Assembly: GCA_905373085.1 (NCBI GenBank)
Contig: CAJPRR010000002.1
Location: forward strand, 1-51,372
Length of the DNA stretch: 51,372 nucleotides
Direction: 5' to 3'
DNA from: an uncultured Selenomonas sp.
Lineage (GTDB): Bacteria > Bacillota > Negativicutes > Selenomonadales > Selenomonadaceae
Under the pieces are notes generated by a model. The model was not told where the DNA came from. It saw only the letters and a list, made by a program, of their open reading frames with translations, and did no database searches. Below, one piece after another: positions 7,095-15,568 of the stretch (its first letter is position 1; each line of letters starts with the position of its first letter). Made by a program: the position numbers and the translations under genes.

Positions 7095-9560
7095 TCAAGC
7101 ATCGCCCTCGGCGGGGGCGTCCTTCTTCGTCTGCTCCTGCTGGTCGCGCTTTTTCGCAGCTTCCTTGTTCGCCTCCGTGATGGACGTCTCGATCTCTTCC
7201 ATCGTATACGCCTCGATGATGTCGCCTTCTTGGAAATCGCGGTAATCCTTGATCGTGATGCCGCATTCGTAGCCGGCCGCGACTTCCTTCACATCATCTT
7301 TGAAGCGGCGCAGAGAATCGAGTTCGCCGTCAAATGCCACGATGTTGTCACGCAGGATGCGGATCTTCGAGGAATTCGTGATCTTTCCTTCGAGGACATA
7401 GGATCCTGCGACGAGCGCCTTGGAGAATTTCATGACCTGACGGATTTCCACCTTGCCCTGCACTACTTCCTTGTACTTCGGCGCGAGCATGCCGGACATG
7501 GCGTCCTTGACATCGTTTAATGCATCGTAAATCACGCGATACGTGCGGATATCAATGCTTTCGGCATCCGCCACGCGGCGGGCGTTGGCGTCGGGACGCA
7601 CGTTGAACGCGATGATGAGCGCGTTGGAAGCCGTAGCGAGCATGACGTCGGACTCGTTGACGGCGCCGACGCCGGAATGGACGATATTGACACGCACCTC
7701 GTCGTTCTTGTTGAGGGAGAGCAAGGAATTTGCCAATGCTTCCACGGATCCCTGCACATCTGCCTTGATGACAATGTTGAGATCCTTGATGTTGCCGTCC
7801 TGAATCTGCTGAAAGAGGTCATCCAAGGAAACCTTCTTGCTGCGGATGAGTTCGGTGCGCTTCTTTTCAATGCGCTTGCTTGCAATGGAGCGTGCGAGTT
7901 TCTCATCAAGCGATGCGAGCACGTCGCCTGCTTCAGGCACATCGGAAAGACCGAGCACTTCTACAGGGACGGAAGGTCCCGCCTTCTTCACGTTTTCTCC
8001 GCGGTCATTGATCATCGCACGCACCTTGCCGAAGGTCGTGCCCGCTATGATGGAATCGCCGATCCGCAGCGTGCCGTTCTGCACGAGGACGGTTGCGACG
8101 GGGCCGCGCCCCTTGTCAAGCTGCGCTTCGATGATGACGCCGCGTGCATCGCGGTTTGGATTTGCCTTGAGCTCCTTGACCTCGGCGACGAGAAGAACCA
8201 TTTCCAAGAGATCGTTCATGCCTTGCTTCTGCTTTGCGGAGACAGGCACCATGATGGTATCGCCGCCCCAGTCCTCGGGAATGAGTTCGTGCTCGGACAA
8301 TTCCTGCTTGACATGCTCGGGATTCGCGCCCGGCTTGTCGATCTTGTTGATGGCGACGATGATGGGCACGCCCGCAGACTTGGCATGATTGATGGCCTCG
8401 ACGGTCTGCGGCATGACGCCGTCGTCTGCGGCGACGACGAGGATCGCGATGTCCGTCACCTGTGCGCCGCGTGCGCGCATGGCGGTAAACGCCTCATGAC
8501 CGGGCGTATCGAGAAAGACGATCTTCTTCCCTTGGCACATGACCTGATACGCGCCGATGTGCTGCGTGATGCCTCCCGCCTCGTGCGTTGAGACGGACGT
8601 CTTGCGAATGGCATCGAGAAGCGACGTCTTGCCGTGGTCAACATGACCCATGACGGTCACGACCGGCGGACGCACGACAAGCGACTTGGGATCATCCTCG
8701 ATCTCGGGAATCTCCGTTGGATCCGTCTCGGGAGGCAATTCCTCACAGGTGACGCCGAACTCGATGGCGACGAGCGCCGCCGTCTCATAGTCGATTTCCT
8801 GATTGATCGTCGCCATGATGCCCATGAGCATGAGCTTCTTGATGACTTCCGTCGCCGTATAGCTCATCTTGCTCGCAAGATCCTTGACGGCAATGCTCTC
8901 GCCGACCTTGATGTGTGTCGGATGGGCGATTTCCACCTTGGGAGCTTGCTGCTTCTGGCGCTGGTTGTTGCGACCGCGATTGTTCTTATTGCCGAACTTG
9001 CCGCGATTGTTGGCGCCTCCTCGATTGTTGGCGCCGCCGCGGTTGTTCCAACCGCCCGCGTTGTTCGCATTGCCGCCGCGATTGCGATTGCCGCCTTGCG
9101 CATTGCTGTTGTTTCGCTGGTTGGCATTGCCGCCGCGCTTGTCCTGCGCGGAGCGTTTCGCTGCGTTGGCGCCAGCTGAGGCAGTCGCTCCCTGTCCGCG
9201 CTTCTGCTGAAGTGCATTTCCTTGGCGCGAACGATTCGCTGCAGTCGAGGCTGCGCCGCCGCTGCCGCTGCCGCGATTCGGCCGGCTGACCCCCGCATTC
9301 TTTTGCGTCTTCCCTTGCCCCTGTTGTCTCGGTTTGTTTTGCGGCGCCTTCTTGACAGTACTTGCCTGAGGCGTCTTGACCGCTGGCGCAGCGGCAGCTT
9401 TTTTCGGCGCAAAAGCGCGCGCAACCGCCGCACGTTCCTCTTCACCGACGCTGCTCATATGGTTTGCCACACGGAATTTATTGCGCGTCAAAATATCAAG
9501 GACAACTTTGCTTTCCGTCTGGAACTCTTTTGCCAATTCGTAAACTCTATACTTCGACAT
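7095..9560 (-). CDS. infB: Translation initiation factor IF-2
   Basis: 821 residues. The IF2-N domain (MSKYRVYELAKEF) is followed by a low-complexity segment of about 55-205 that is very rich in Gly, Asn, Arg, Gln and Ala, with repeated NNRGG-like units. A second IF2-N-like domain then precedes the GTPase domain: GHVDHGKTS (about 305-313), DTPGHEAF and NKIDKP. Domains II-IV that bind 30S and fMet-tRNA follow. IF-2 brings initiator tRNA to the 30S subunit and promotes subunit joining. The disordered linker is more Asn/Gly/Arg-rich than the Lys/Glu/Ala linkers common in other phyla (see findings). Confidence 0.97.
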   Translation of the reverse strand: MSKYRVYELAKEFQTESKVVLDILTRNKFRVANHMSSVGEEERAAVARAFAPKKAAAAPAVKTPQASTVKKAPQNKPRQQGQGKTQKNAGVSRPNRGSGSGGAASTAANRSRQGNALQQKRGQGATASAGANAAKRSAQDKRGGNANQRNNSNAQGGNRNRGGNANNAGGWNNRGGANNRGGANNRGKFGNKNNRGRNNQRQKQQAPKVEIAHPTHIKVGESIAVKDLASKMSYTATEVIKKLMLMGIMATINQEIDYETAALVAIEFGVTCEELPPETDPTEIPEIEDDPKSLVVRPPVVTVMGHVDHGKTSLLDAIRKTSVSTHEAGGITQHIGAYQVMCQGKKIVFLDTPGHEAFTAMRARGAQVTDIAILVVAADDGVMPQTVEAINHAKSAGVPIIVAINKIDKPGANPEHVKQELSEHELIPEDWGGDTIMVPVSAKQKQGMNDLLEMVLLVAEVKELKANPNRDARGVIIEAQLDKGRGPVATVLVQNGTLRIGDSIIAGTTFGKVRAMINDRGENVKKAGPSVPVEVLGLSDVPEAGDVLASLDEKLARSIASKRIEKKRTELIRSKKVSLDDLFQQIQDGNIKDLNIVIKADVQGSVEALANSLLSLNKNDEVRVNIVHSGVGAVNESDVMLATASNALIIAFNVRPDANARRVADAESIDIRTYRVIYDALNDVKDAMSGMLAPKYKEVVQGKVEIRQVMKFSKALVAGSYVLEGKITNSSKIRILRDNIVAFDGELDSLRRFKDDVKEVAAGYECGITIKDYRDFQEGDIIEAYTMEEIETSITEANKEAAKKRDQQEQTKKDAPAEGDA

Positions 9561-9579
9561 CGATCCACCCCCGCTGATT

Positions 9580-9870
9580 TCATATTTTTTCAGACGCCGC
9601 TTCCTCTTGGAAAATTTCTTTTCTCAGCGTCTCGTATATGGCGGCTTCCATCCTGCTCTTGAAAGCCCGTTCAAAGCCATGCTCCTTCTCCGCACGGCGG
9701 AAACATTCTTCGCTGCGGCAAATATACGCTCCCCGTCCGGGGCTTTTGCCTGTCATATCCACGGAATACACATTTTCCGGGCTTCGGACGACACGGATCA
9801 TATCCTTTTTGGGATGAACCGTACGGCAACCCAAGCACATGCGCTCCGGAACCTTTTTCTGCCTTTTCAT
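9580..9870 (-). CDS. ylxR: YlxR family RNA-binding protein (RNase P modulator RnpM)
   Basis: 96 residues. MCLGCR (11-16), DMIRVVRSP, GKSPGRGAYIC and the C-terminal RAFK segment are characteristic of the DUF448/YlxR fold. Bacillus YlxR has been reported to bind RNase P RNA and modulate RNase P. It starts one base after the nusA stop and precedes infB by 19 bases. The L7Ae-like ylxQ gene that usually sits between ylxR and infB in Firmicutes is absent here. Confidence 0.9.
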   Translation of the reverse strand: MKRQKKVPERMCLGCRTVHPKKDMIRVVRSPENVYSVDMTGKSPGRGAYICRSEECFRRAEKEHGFERAFKSRMEAAIYETLRKEIFQEEAASEKI

Positions 9871-9871
9871 G

Positions 9872-11014
9872 TCAGTCGCCCTCAGCGGTAAAGGATTCCT
9901 CGCCCGTCACCTCAATGACGCTCATGGAGTCATCGAGAGCCTCTGCCGCCGCCTGCTCTTCATTTTTGATATCAATCTTCCAGCCTGTCAGCTTTGCCGC
10001 CAAGCGGACGTTCTGTCCTTCCTTGCCGATGGCAAGAGACAGCTGATAGCCGGGCACCACGACGCGCGACTCCTTCGCTTCTTCATTGATGGCCACGGAA
10101 ATGACCTTTGCAGGACTCAAGGCGTTCGCGATGAATTTCGCAGGCTCGGGATTCCACTTGACAATATCAATCTTTTCGTTTCTCAGCTCGTCCACGATCG
10201 CCTGCACGCGCATCCCTTTGTGACCGACGCTGGAGCCTACGGGATCGACATTCTCATCCTTGGAATAGACGGCAATCTTTGAGCGCATGCCGGGTTCTCG
10301 CGCCACGGACTTGATTTCCACGACGCCTTCTTGAATCTCAGGGACTTCCAACTCGAAAAGCCTCTTCAAAAGCCCTGGATGCGTCCTCGATACGAGCACC
10401 CGCGGCCCCTTGACCGTCTTGCAGACCTCGATGATATATGCCTTGATGCGATCGCCATGGTGATACTCTTCCCCTGGAATTTGCTCCGTCGACATGAGGA
10501 CGGCTTCCGTCTTTCCGAGGTCGATGAATACATTCTTTGCTTCCACGCGCTGCACGATGCCTGTGACGATATCGCCGTCACGATTGGAAAATTCCTCATA
10601 GACGATGCCGCGTTCCGCTTCGCGGATATGCTGCACGACGACCTGCTTCGCCGTCTGTGCGGCGATGCGTCCGAACGACGCAGGAGTCACCTCCATTTCG
10701 ATCTTGTCATCAATCTCATAATTGGGATTGATGGCGCGTGCATCAACAAGAGAAATCTGTCGGGCGTCGTCCTCCACCTCTTCGACAACGGTTTTCGTCG
10801 CATAAACGTGGTACTTTCCCGTCAGGCGATCCAAGACGACGCGCACCTGTTCGGCCGTCTTGAAATCTTTCAGATAAGCGGAACTCAGAGCTGCTTCAAT
10901 CGCGCCGAAAAGCACCTCGGCTTCCAGCCCTTTCTCCTTTCCCAGGGCATGCACTGCCTCCAGAAAATCCCCGTCGTTATCCTTCTTCTTAACCTTTTCT
11001 TTCCTGCTGGCCAA
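9872..11014 (-). CDS. nusA: Transcription termination/antitermination protein NusA
   Basis: 380 residues from a TTG start at 11014, preceded by GGAGG at 7 bases; another in-frame TTG at 11029 would add five residues but overlaps the ribosome binding site. The N-terminal RNA polymerase-binding domain, an S1 domain (about 130-200), and tandem KH domains follow, with SSVGHKGMRVQAIVDEL and LAIGKEGQNVRLAAKLTGW. It ends after KH2 without the acidic repeats of E. coli, as usual in Firmicutes. NusA acts on paused elongation complexes to stimulate hairpin termination, and may act on the leader hairpin of its own operon. Confidence 0.96.
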   Translation of the reverse strand: MASRKEKVKKKDNDGDFLEAVHALGKEKGLEAEVLFGAIEAALSSAYLKDFKTAEQVRVVLDRLTGKYHVYATKTVVEEVEDDARQISLVDARAINPNYEIDDKIEMEVTPASFGRIAAQTAKQVVVQHIREAERGIVYEEFSNRDGDIVTGIVQRVEAKNVFIDLGKTEAVLMSTEQIPGEEYHHGDRIKAYIIEVCKTVKGPRVLVSRTHPGLLKRLFELEVPEIQEGVVEIKSVAREPGMRSKIAVYSKDENVDPVGSSVGHKGMRVQAIVDELRNEKIDIVKWNPEPAKFIANALSPAKVISVAINEEAKESRVVVPGYQLSLAIGKEGQNVRLAAKLTGWKIDIKNEEQAAAEALDDSMSVIEVTGEESFTAEGD

Positions 11015-11032
11015 AGCTCTTCCTCCCAATGC

Positions 11033-11485
11033 TCAAAACTCTATGTGCAGACGCACCTGTGCCGTTTTCTCCAAAAGCAATTCTTTTTCTCCGTCCAACA
11101 CGATGGCATTCTTCTCTCGGTCGTATCCCGTGAGCGTTCCCACCCATGTCTTTTTGCCGTCAACCGGTGCATAAAACGTCACTTCGACGTCTTTACCCTG
11201 CTCGCGTTCAAAATCGCGCGCTTTTTTCAGGACACGATCGAGTCCCGGCGACGATACTTCGAGAATATACGCGTCTTTCAGCAAATCCTTTTCATCGAGA
11301 ATCTGCTCAAGCGCCTCGCTGATCCTTTGACAGTCGTCAATCTCAATGCCGCCTTCTTTATCCAGATAGATGCGCAAGTACCAGTCGCGCTCCTTGACGT
11401 ACTCGACATCGACGACTTCCAGATCGGAATCTTGAACAATCTCTTGTACAATCGCCTCGACGGCCTCTTCTATACGTTTTGCCAC
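11033..11485 (-). CDS. rimP: Ribosome maturation factor RimP
   Basis: 150 residues from GTG 11485 with a GAGGAGG site 7 bases upstream. LEVVDVEYVKERDWYLRIYLDKEGG, ISEALEQILDEKD and YILEVSSPGLDR are conserved family blocks. RimP helps assemble the 30S subunit. It is the first gene of the operon, with nusA starting 18 bases later. A leader of about 115 bases containing hairpins separates it from the promoter at 11608-11636. Confidence 0.95.
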   Translation of the reverse strand: MAKRIEEAVEAIVQEIVQDSDLEVVDVEYVKERDWYLRIYLDKEGGIEIDDCQRISEALEQILDEKDLLKDAYILEVSSPGLDRVLKKARDFEREQGKDVEVTFYAPVDGKKTWVGTLTGYDREKNAIVLDGEKELLLEKTAQVRLHIEF

Positions 11486-11516
11486 AAAAGCCCTCCTCTT
11501 TTGCCGCGCATATTGC

Positions 11517-11578
11517 AGCCCGCTGCGTTAAACGGGCTCTCGTGCATAAGATTAAAGAGTGGGCAAACGCCCACTCTT
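11517..11578 (-). promoter_or_regulatory. Structured leader of the rimP-nusA operon
   Basis: On the minus strand a perfect 10-bp hairpin (11569-11578 with 11555-11564, loop GTTT) is followed by the weakly T-rich TAATCTTAT. A smaller 6-bp hairpin follows (11533-11538 with 11517-11522). Both lie downstream of the promoter at 11608-11636 and upstream of the rimP GTG. They are therefore part of the operon leader and could form an attenuator. The first hairpin could also terminate murB read-through. Confidence 0.55.
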
Positions 11579-11607
11579 CATACAAACGACTTAAATTGAC
11601 TCTTAAC

Positions 11608-11636
11608 ATTGTACCATCAAACGAAAGAAATGTAAA
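11608..11636 (-). promoter_or_regulatory. Promoter for the rimP-nusA-infB operon
   Basis: TTTACA (11636-11631) and TACAAT (11613-11608) on the minus strand are separated by exactly 17 bases in an AT-richer stretch between murB and rimP. No other comparable promoter precedes the operon. Confidence 0.7.
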
Positions 11637-11685
11637 CAGTGAAATCTCTGTAAATCACGACCGGCTTGCTCAACGGTCAACGGAA

Positions 11686-12609
11686 TTACTCTTCCCCCAA
11701 AACACGGACTTCGGGAAACAGCTTGACATGGTGCTTTTCAAAGACACGGTCTTGCACTTGTCGGATGAGTGCAAGCACATCCTGCGCCGTGGCGTCTCCT
11801 GCGTTCACGACGAAGCCTGCATGTTTATCAGAAACCTGCGCTCCGCCGACGGCGAAGCCTTTGAGTCCCGTCTGCTCGATCAAGGTCCCTGCATAGTATC
11901 CTTCGGGACGCTTGAACGTGCTGCCGGCGCTTGGCATCTCCAACGGCTGCTTGCTTTCCCTGCGCTTGGTGAAGCCGGCGATTTTTTCGTTGATTTCCTC
12001 TGCGTTGCCTGATGCAAGAGTCAGGTCAACCTCGCAGATCGCACAGCCATTCTCCTGAAATATGCTGTGACGATAGCCGAAACCCAATTCATTCGCCGCA
12101 AACTGCATGACCTCTCCCTCGGGAGAAATCGCGCGAACCGCAGAAACAATATTCTTCATTTCCCCGTCGTAAGCCCCGGCATTCATGAATACGGCTCCGC
12201 CTATGCTGCCCGGTATGCCGCAGGCAAATTCCATGCCGGAAAGGCCGCTTTCAGCTGCGAATTTCGATACGTCACGGAGAAGCGCGCCCGCCCCTGCCGT
12301 AAGCATATTGCCATCTTTTCGGATAGCGGAAATCGGAGAATTAAATTTGATGACAGCTCCGCGAATTCCCTTGTCCAATACGAGCACATTTGAGCCGTTT
12401 CCCAAGATCACAAAGGGGATGTCATGTTTTTTCAAGCAACGGAAGACAAATGCCACATCTTCCATGGACGCTGGAAATATCAGATAGTCTGCGGGTCCTC
12501 CGATACGAAACGTCGTATGCTCCTTCATCGGTTCATCTAAGAGGATGTGTTCCGATGCCATTCGACTGCGAATCTCGTCAACAAATTTCTGATTGCTTTG
12601 CAAATCCAT
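11686..12609 (-). CDS. murB: UDP-N-acetylenolpyruvoylglucosamine reductase
   Basis: 307 residues, the length of type II MurB. FRIGGPADYLIFP and LGNGSNVLVLDKGIRG form the FAD-binding domain. SAGSTFKRPEGYYAG holds the catalytic Ser that protonates the intermediate, and LFPEVRVLGE the C-terminal Glu. It reduces UDP-GlcNAc-enolpyruvate to UDP-MurNAc with NADPH in peptidoglycan synthesis. It lies 54 bases after trmL and is probably the last gene of an ilvD-trmL-murB transcript. Confidence 0.96.
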   Translation of the reverse strand: MDLQSNQKFVDEIRSRMASEHILLDEPMKEHTTFRIGGPADYLIFPASMEDVAFVFRCLKKHDIPFVILGNGSNVLVLDKGIRGAVIKFNSPISAIRKDGNMLTAGAGALLRDVSKFAAESGLSGMEFACGIPGSIGGAVFMNAGAYDGEMKNIVSAVRAISPEGEVMQFAANELGFGYRHSIFQENGCAICEVDLTLASGNAEEINEKIAGFTKRRESKQPLEMPSAGSTFKRPEGYYAGTLIEQTGLKGFAVGGAQVSDKHAGFVVNAGDATAQDVLALIRQVQDRVFEKHHVKLFPEVRVLGEE

Positions 12610-12663
12610 TCAGCCCCATCTCAAAATCATTTTCTTTTCGTAACTGCAAACAACATATTTTCC

Positions 12664-13146
12664 TCAATTTCCATGCCAATGCCCGGAAGAGTCAAGTCCC
12701 GGAAAGCCGATCTGGCGCATGGCTTCATAGGCCACGATGGCAGCGGCGCTCGAAAGGTTCAAGGAACGCGCTCCATGGCGCATGGGAATGCGTATGCAGT
12801 CTTCCCAGTGCTCTTCGAGCAGCTTTCCCGGCAACCCTGCCGTCTCCTTGCCGAAAACGAGAAGGTCATCTTCGGTATAAGAAACGGAGTCGTAAGACCG
12901 AGGCGCTTTTTTCGAACAGTAATAAAATTGCCGCCCTGCAAAAAGGCGCAGAACCTCGGAAAAATCTTCGTGGTAATTCACCTTCACCAAGCGCCAATAG
13001 TCGAGTCCCGCACGCTTTAAGTACTTGTCCTCGACCGAGAAACCCAAAGGCTTGACGAGGTGCAGCTCCATGCCGCTGACGGCGCAGAGACGCGCGATGT
13101 TTCCCGTGTTGCCGGGGATCTCCGGCTCAATCAAAACGATATGCAA
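12664..13146 (-). CDS. trmL: tRNA (cytidine/uridine(34)-2'-O)-methyltransferase
   Basis: 160 residues, a compact SPOUT (trefoil-knot) methyltransferase. MHIVLIEPEIPGNTGNIARLC at the start, VFGKETAGLP and the knot region GARSLNLSSAAAIVAYEA are TrmL/CspR signatures. It methylates the ribose of the wobble nucleotide in certain leucine tRNAs. It starts 15 bases after ilvD. Confidence 0.94.
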   Translation of the reverse strand: MHIVLIEPEIPGNTGNIARLCAVSGMELHLVKPLGFSVEDKYLKRAGLDYWRLVKVNYHEDFSEVLRLFAGRQFYYCSKKAPRSYDSVSYTEDDLLVFGKETAGLPGKLLEEHWEDCIRIPMRHGARSLNLSSAAAIVAYEAMRQIGFPGLDSSGHWHGN

Positions 13147-13161
13147 GAATGCCTCCCGTGC

Positions 13162-14814
13162 TTATTGCAGAACGGCGCCCGTGCTCGCCGATGTCGTGAG
13201 TTTGGCGTAGCGAGCGAGGTAGCCCGTCTTGATCTTCGGCTTCGGCTGTTTCCATGCTGCCTTGCGCCGTGCAAGTTCGTCGTCACTGACTTCCAAGCGC
13301 AGCGAGCGATTGGGAATGTCAATCGAGATGATGTCACCGTCTTCAATGAGCGCGATGGGACCGCCCGCCATGGCTTCGGGCGAGATATGCCCGATGCAGG
13401 CGCCCTGACTCGCCCCGCTGAACCGTCCGTCCGTGATGAGCGCCACCTTCAGCCCCATGCCCGTGATGACGGCCGTCGGGTTCAGCATCTCCTGCATGCC
13501 GGGGCCTCCCTTCGGGCCTTCGTAGCGAATGACGACGACATCGCCGTCATGAATCTCGCCTGCCATGATGGCATTGACGCCGGCCTCTTCCGAGGAAAAA
13601 CACTTCGCCGTTCCCTTATAGACGAGCATATCCTCAGCCACGGCTGACGCTTTGACAACAGCGTAGTCCGGCGCCAGATTTCCCTGCAGAATCGCAAGGC
13701 CGCCCTGCTTGCGGTAAGGGTCGTCGACCGTGCGGATGACATCGGGGCGCACGATTTTCGCATTCCTGATGCGCTCTGCCACCGTGCCCGTGACGGTCAA
13801 AGCGTCGAGATGAATGAGTCCTTTGCGCGAAAGCTCCTTCATGACGGCGGACAAGCCGCCCGCCTCGTTGAGATCCTGCATGTGATGCTTCCCTGCCGGA
13901 CTGAGCTTCGTCAGATATGGCGTGCGGCGGCTGATTTCGTCGAAAAGCGGCGCAGGAAGCTCTATGGCCGCCTCGTGAGCGATGGCCGTCAGATGAAGCA
14001 CGGTGTTCGACGATCCGCCCACGCCCATATCCACCGTGATGGCATTTTCAAACGCCTCGCGCGTCATGATGTCGCGCGGTTTCACATCGTTTTTGACGAG
14101 TTCCATGATGACGGCGCCCGCACGCTTCGCCAAGAGTCTGCGCGCTCCCGTATAAGCAGCGGGAATCGTGCCGTTGCCCGGCAGCCCCATGCCGAGGACT
14201 TCCGTCAGACTGTTCATCGTATTGGCTGTAAAAAGTCCGGCGCAGGAACCACAGCTCGGACATGCCTGCTCTTCGAGCTCTTCCATGACGCTTTCGTCGA
14301 TAAGCCCTGCGGCAAATTTGCCCGCCGCTTCAAAAGACTGGCTGACGCTGACATCCTGTCCGTGGAAGCGCCCCGCGAGCATCGGCCCGCCGCTGACGAC
14401 GATCGCCGGAATATTCAAGCGTGCCGCCGCCATCAACATGCCGGGCACGACTTTGTCACAGTTCGGAATGAGCACGAGTCCGTCGAAGCCTGACGCCATT
14501 GCCACAGACTCGATGGAGTCGGCGATAAGTTCGCGGCTGGCGAGCGAATATTTCATGCCCGTATGCCCCATGGCAATGCCATCGCAGACGCCGATGGCAG
14601 GGAACTCCAACGGCGTACCGCCGGCGGCAGCCACGCCGAGCTTCGCCGCGGCGGCAATCTCGCGCAAGTGGATATGCCCGGGAATCACCTCATTGAACGA
14701 GTTGCAAATGCCAATCAGCGGCTTCTGCAAATCCTCAGGACCATAGCCCATGGCATGAAACAAGGAACGGTGAGCACAGCGCGTCGCTCCCTTCTTTACA
14801 ACGTCACTTCTCAT
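13162..14814 (-). CDS. ilvD: Dihydroxy-acid dehydratase
   Basis: 550 residues. GICNSFNEVIPGH contains Cys37, NCDKVVPGM contains Cys119 and Lys121, and CPSCGSCAGLFTANTMN contains Cys191. These are the cluster ligands and the carbamylated lysine of the IlvD/Edd family. The length and GLPGNGT motif point to IlvD, not phosphogluconate dehydratase. It makes 2-keto acids in valine, isoleucine and leucine synthesis. No other ilv gene is present in the window. A good promoter precedes it at 14867-14895. No T-box or leader peptide is seen in the ~50-base leader. Confidence 0.96.
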   Translation of the reverse strand: MRSDVVKKGATRCAHRSLFHAMGYGPEDLQKPLIGICNSFNEVIPGHIHLREIAAAAKLGVAAAGGTPLEFPAIGVCDGIAMGHTGMKYSLASRELIADSIESVAMASGFDGLVLIPNCDKVVPGMLMAAARLNIPAIVVSGGPMLAGRFHGQDVSVSQSFEAAGKFAAGLIDESVMEELEEQACPSCGSCAGLFTANTMNSLTEVLGMGLPGNGTIPAAYTGARRLLAKRAGAVIMELVKNDVKPRDIMTREAFENAITVDMGVGGSSNTVLHLTAIAHEAAIELPAPLFDEISRRTPYLTKLSPAGKHHMQDLNEAGGLSAVMKELSRKGLIHLDALTVTGTVAERIRNAKIVRPDVIRTVDDPYRKQGGLAILQGNLAPDYAVVKASAVAEDMLVYKGTAKCFSSEEAGVNAIMAGEIHDGDVVVIRYEGPKGGPGMQEMLNPTAVITGMGLKVALITDGRFSGASQGACIGHISPEAMAGGPIALIEDGDIISIDIPNRSLRLEVSDDELARRKAAWKQPKPKIKTGYLARYAKLTTSASTGAVLQ

Positions 14815-14866
14815 AAGTATCCCGCCTATCTATGGAAAACACAATTTTTCACGAAACATACCCTAG

Positions 14867-14895
14867 ATTTTAGCGCAATTTTCCTTTACATTCAA
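14867..14895 (-). promoter_or_regulatory. Promoter for ilvD-trmL-murB
   Basis: TTGAAT (14895-14890) and TAAAAT (14872-14867) on the minus strand are separated by 17 bases. The site lies in the AT-rich gap between cobO and ilvD. Confidence 0.65.
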
Positions 14896-14910
14896 GAAGT
14901 TTATCGAGAC

Positions 14911-15453
14911 TTAGAACTCAATTCCTTTTTGCGCACGTATGCCCTTTTGGAACGGGTGCTTTATGAGCCTCATTTCCGTCACGAGATCAGCGCGATCAAT
15001 GACAGCAGGCAAGGCGTCCCGTCCCGTCAATACGAGATGAAGATCCGTAGGTTTTTGCGATAAAAGTTCCAATACCTCCTGCTCTTCGAGCAAGCCGAAT
15101 TTCAAGGCGTAATTGATTTCATCGAGGACGATCATGTCCCATTGCCCGCTCGTCATTTCTGACGCCGCTTCCTGCAAGGCCGCCTGCGCTTTTTTCCTAT
15201 GCGTCGTCATTTCCTCTGCAGTGGCTTTTCGCGTAAAGCCTATGCCTGACGGGCGGATTTCGATGCGTCCGTCAGTTTCGGCAAGAGCTTTCAAGGCGGC
15301 AAGCTCGCCGTATTTCCAGCTTCCCTTGATGAATTGCAGAATCAGGATGCGAAAGCCGTTTCCCCAAGCGCGCACAGCAAGGCCGATCGCCGCCGTCGTC
15401 TTCCCTTTGCCCTCTCCCGTGTGCACGAGCACAAGTCCGTTTTTTTTCATCAT
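14911..15453 (-). CDS. cobO: Corrinoid adenosyltransferase (CobO/BtuR family)
   Basis: 180 residues from ATG 15453, preceded by AGGAG; an adjacent second ATG is equally possible. HTGEGKGKTTAA (11-22) is the P-loop typical of this family, LILQFIKGSWKYGE follows, and DMIVLDEINYAL is the Walker B region. It transfers the 5'-deoxyadenosyl group of ATP to cob(I)alamin or cob(I)yrinic acid a,c-diamide to make the coenzyme form. No other cobalamin biosynthesis gene lies beside it, so it may serve salvage or de novo synthesis. It is the second cobalamin-linked feature in the window, besides the riboswitch at 49841-50063. Confidence 0.93.
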   Translation of the reverse strand: MMKKNGLVLVHTGEGKGKTTAAIGLAVRAWGNGFRILILQFIKGSWKYGELAALKALAETDGRIEIRPSGIGFTRKATAEEMTTHRKKAQAALQEAASEMTSGQWDMIVLDEINYALKFGLLEEQEVLELLSQKPTDLHLVLTGRDALPAVIDRADLVTEMRLIKHPFQKGIRAQKGIEF

Positions 15454-15513
15454 AGCGCTCCTTTGGCTCATAAGTTTTTTCCCGCGTATCTATTCTGCAA
15501 GGTAAAAACATGG

Positions 15514-15519
15514 TATACT
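15514..15519 (+). promoter_or_regulatory. Extended -10 promoter for the SGNH-family gene
   Basis: TGGTATACT is an extended -10 element (TATACT at 15514-15519) with no convincing -35. It lies 50 bases before the start of the only plus-strand gene in the window, in the divergent gap with cobO. Confidence 0.45.
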
Positions 15520-15568
15520 AATACTTCAGTTATCATTATAACCTTTATTTTCTTTTTGTGGTGCTGTC

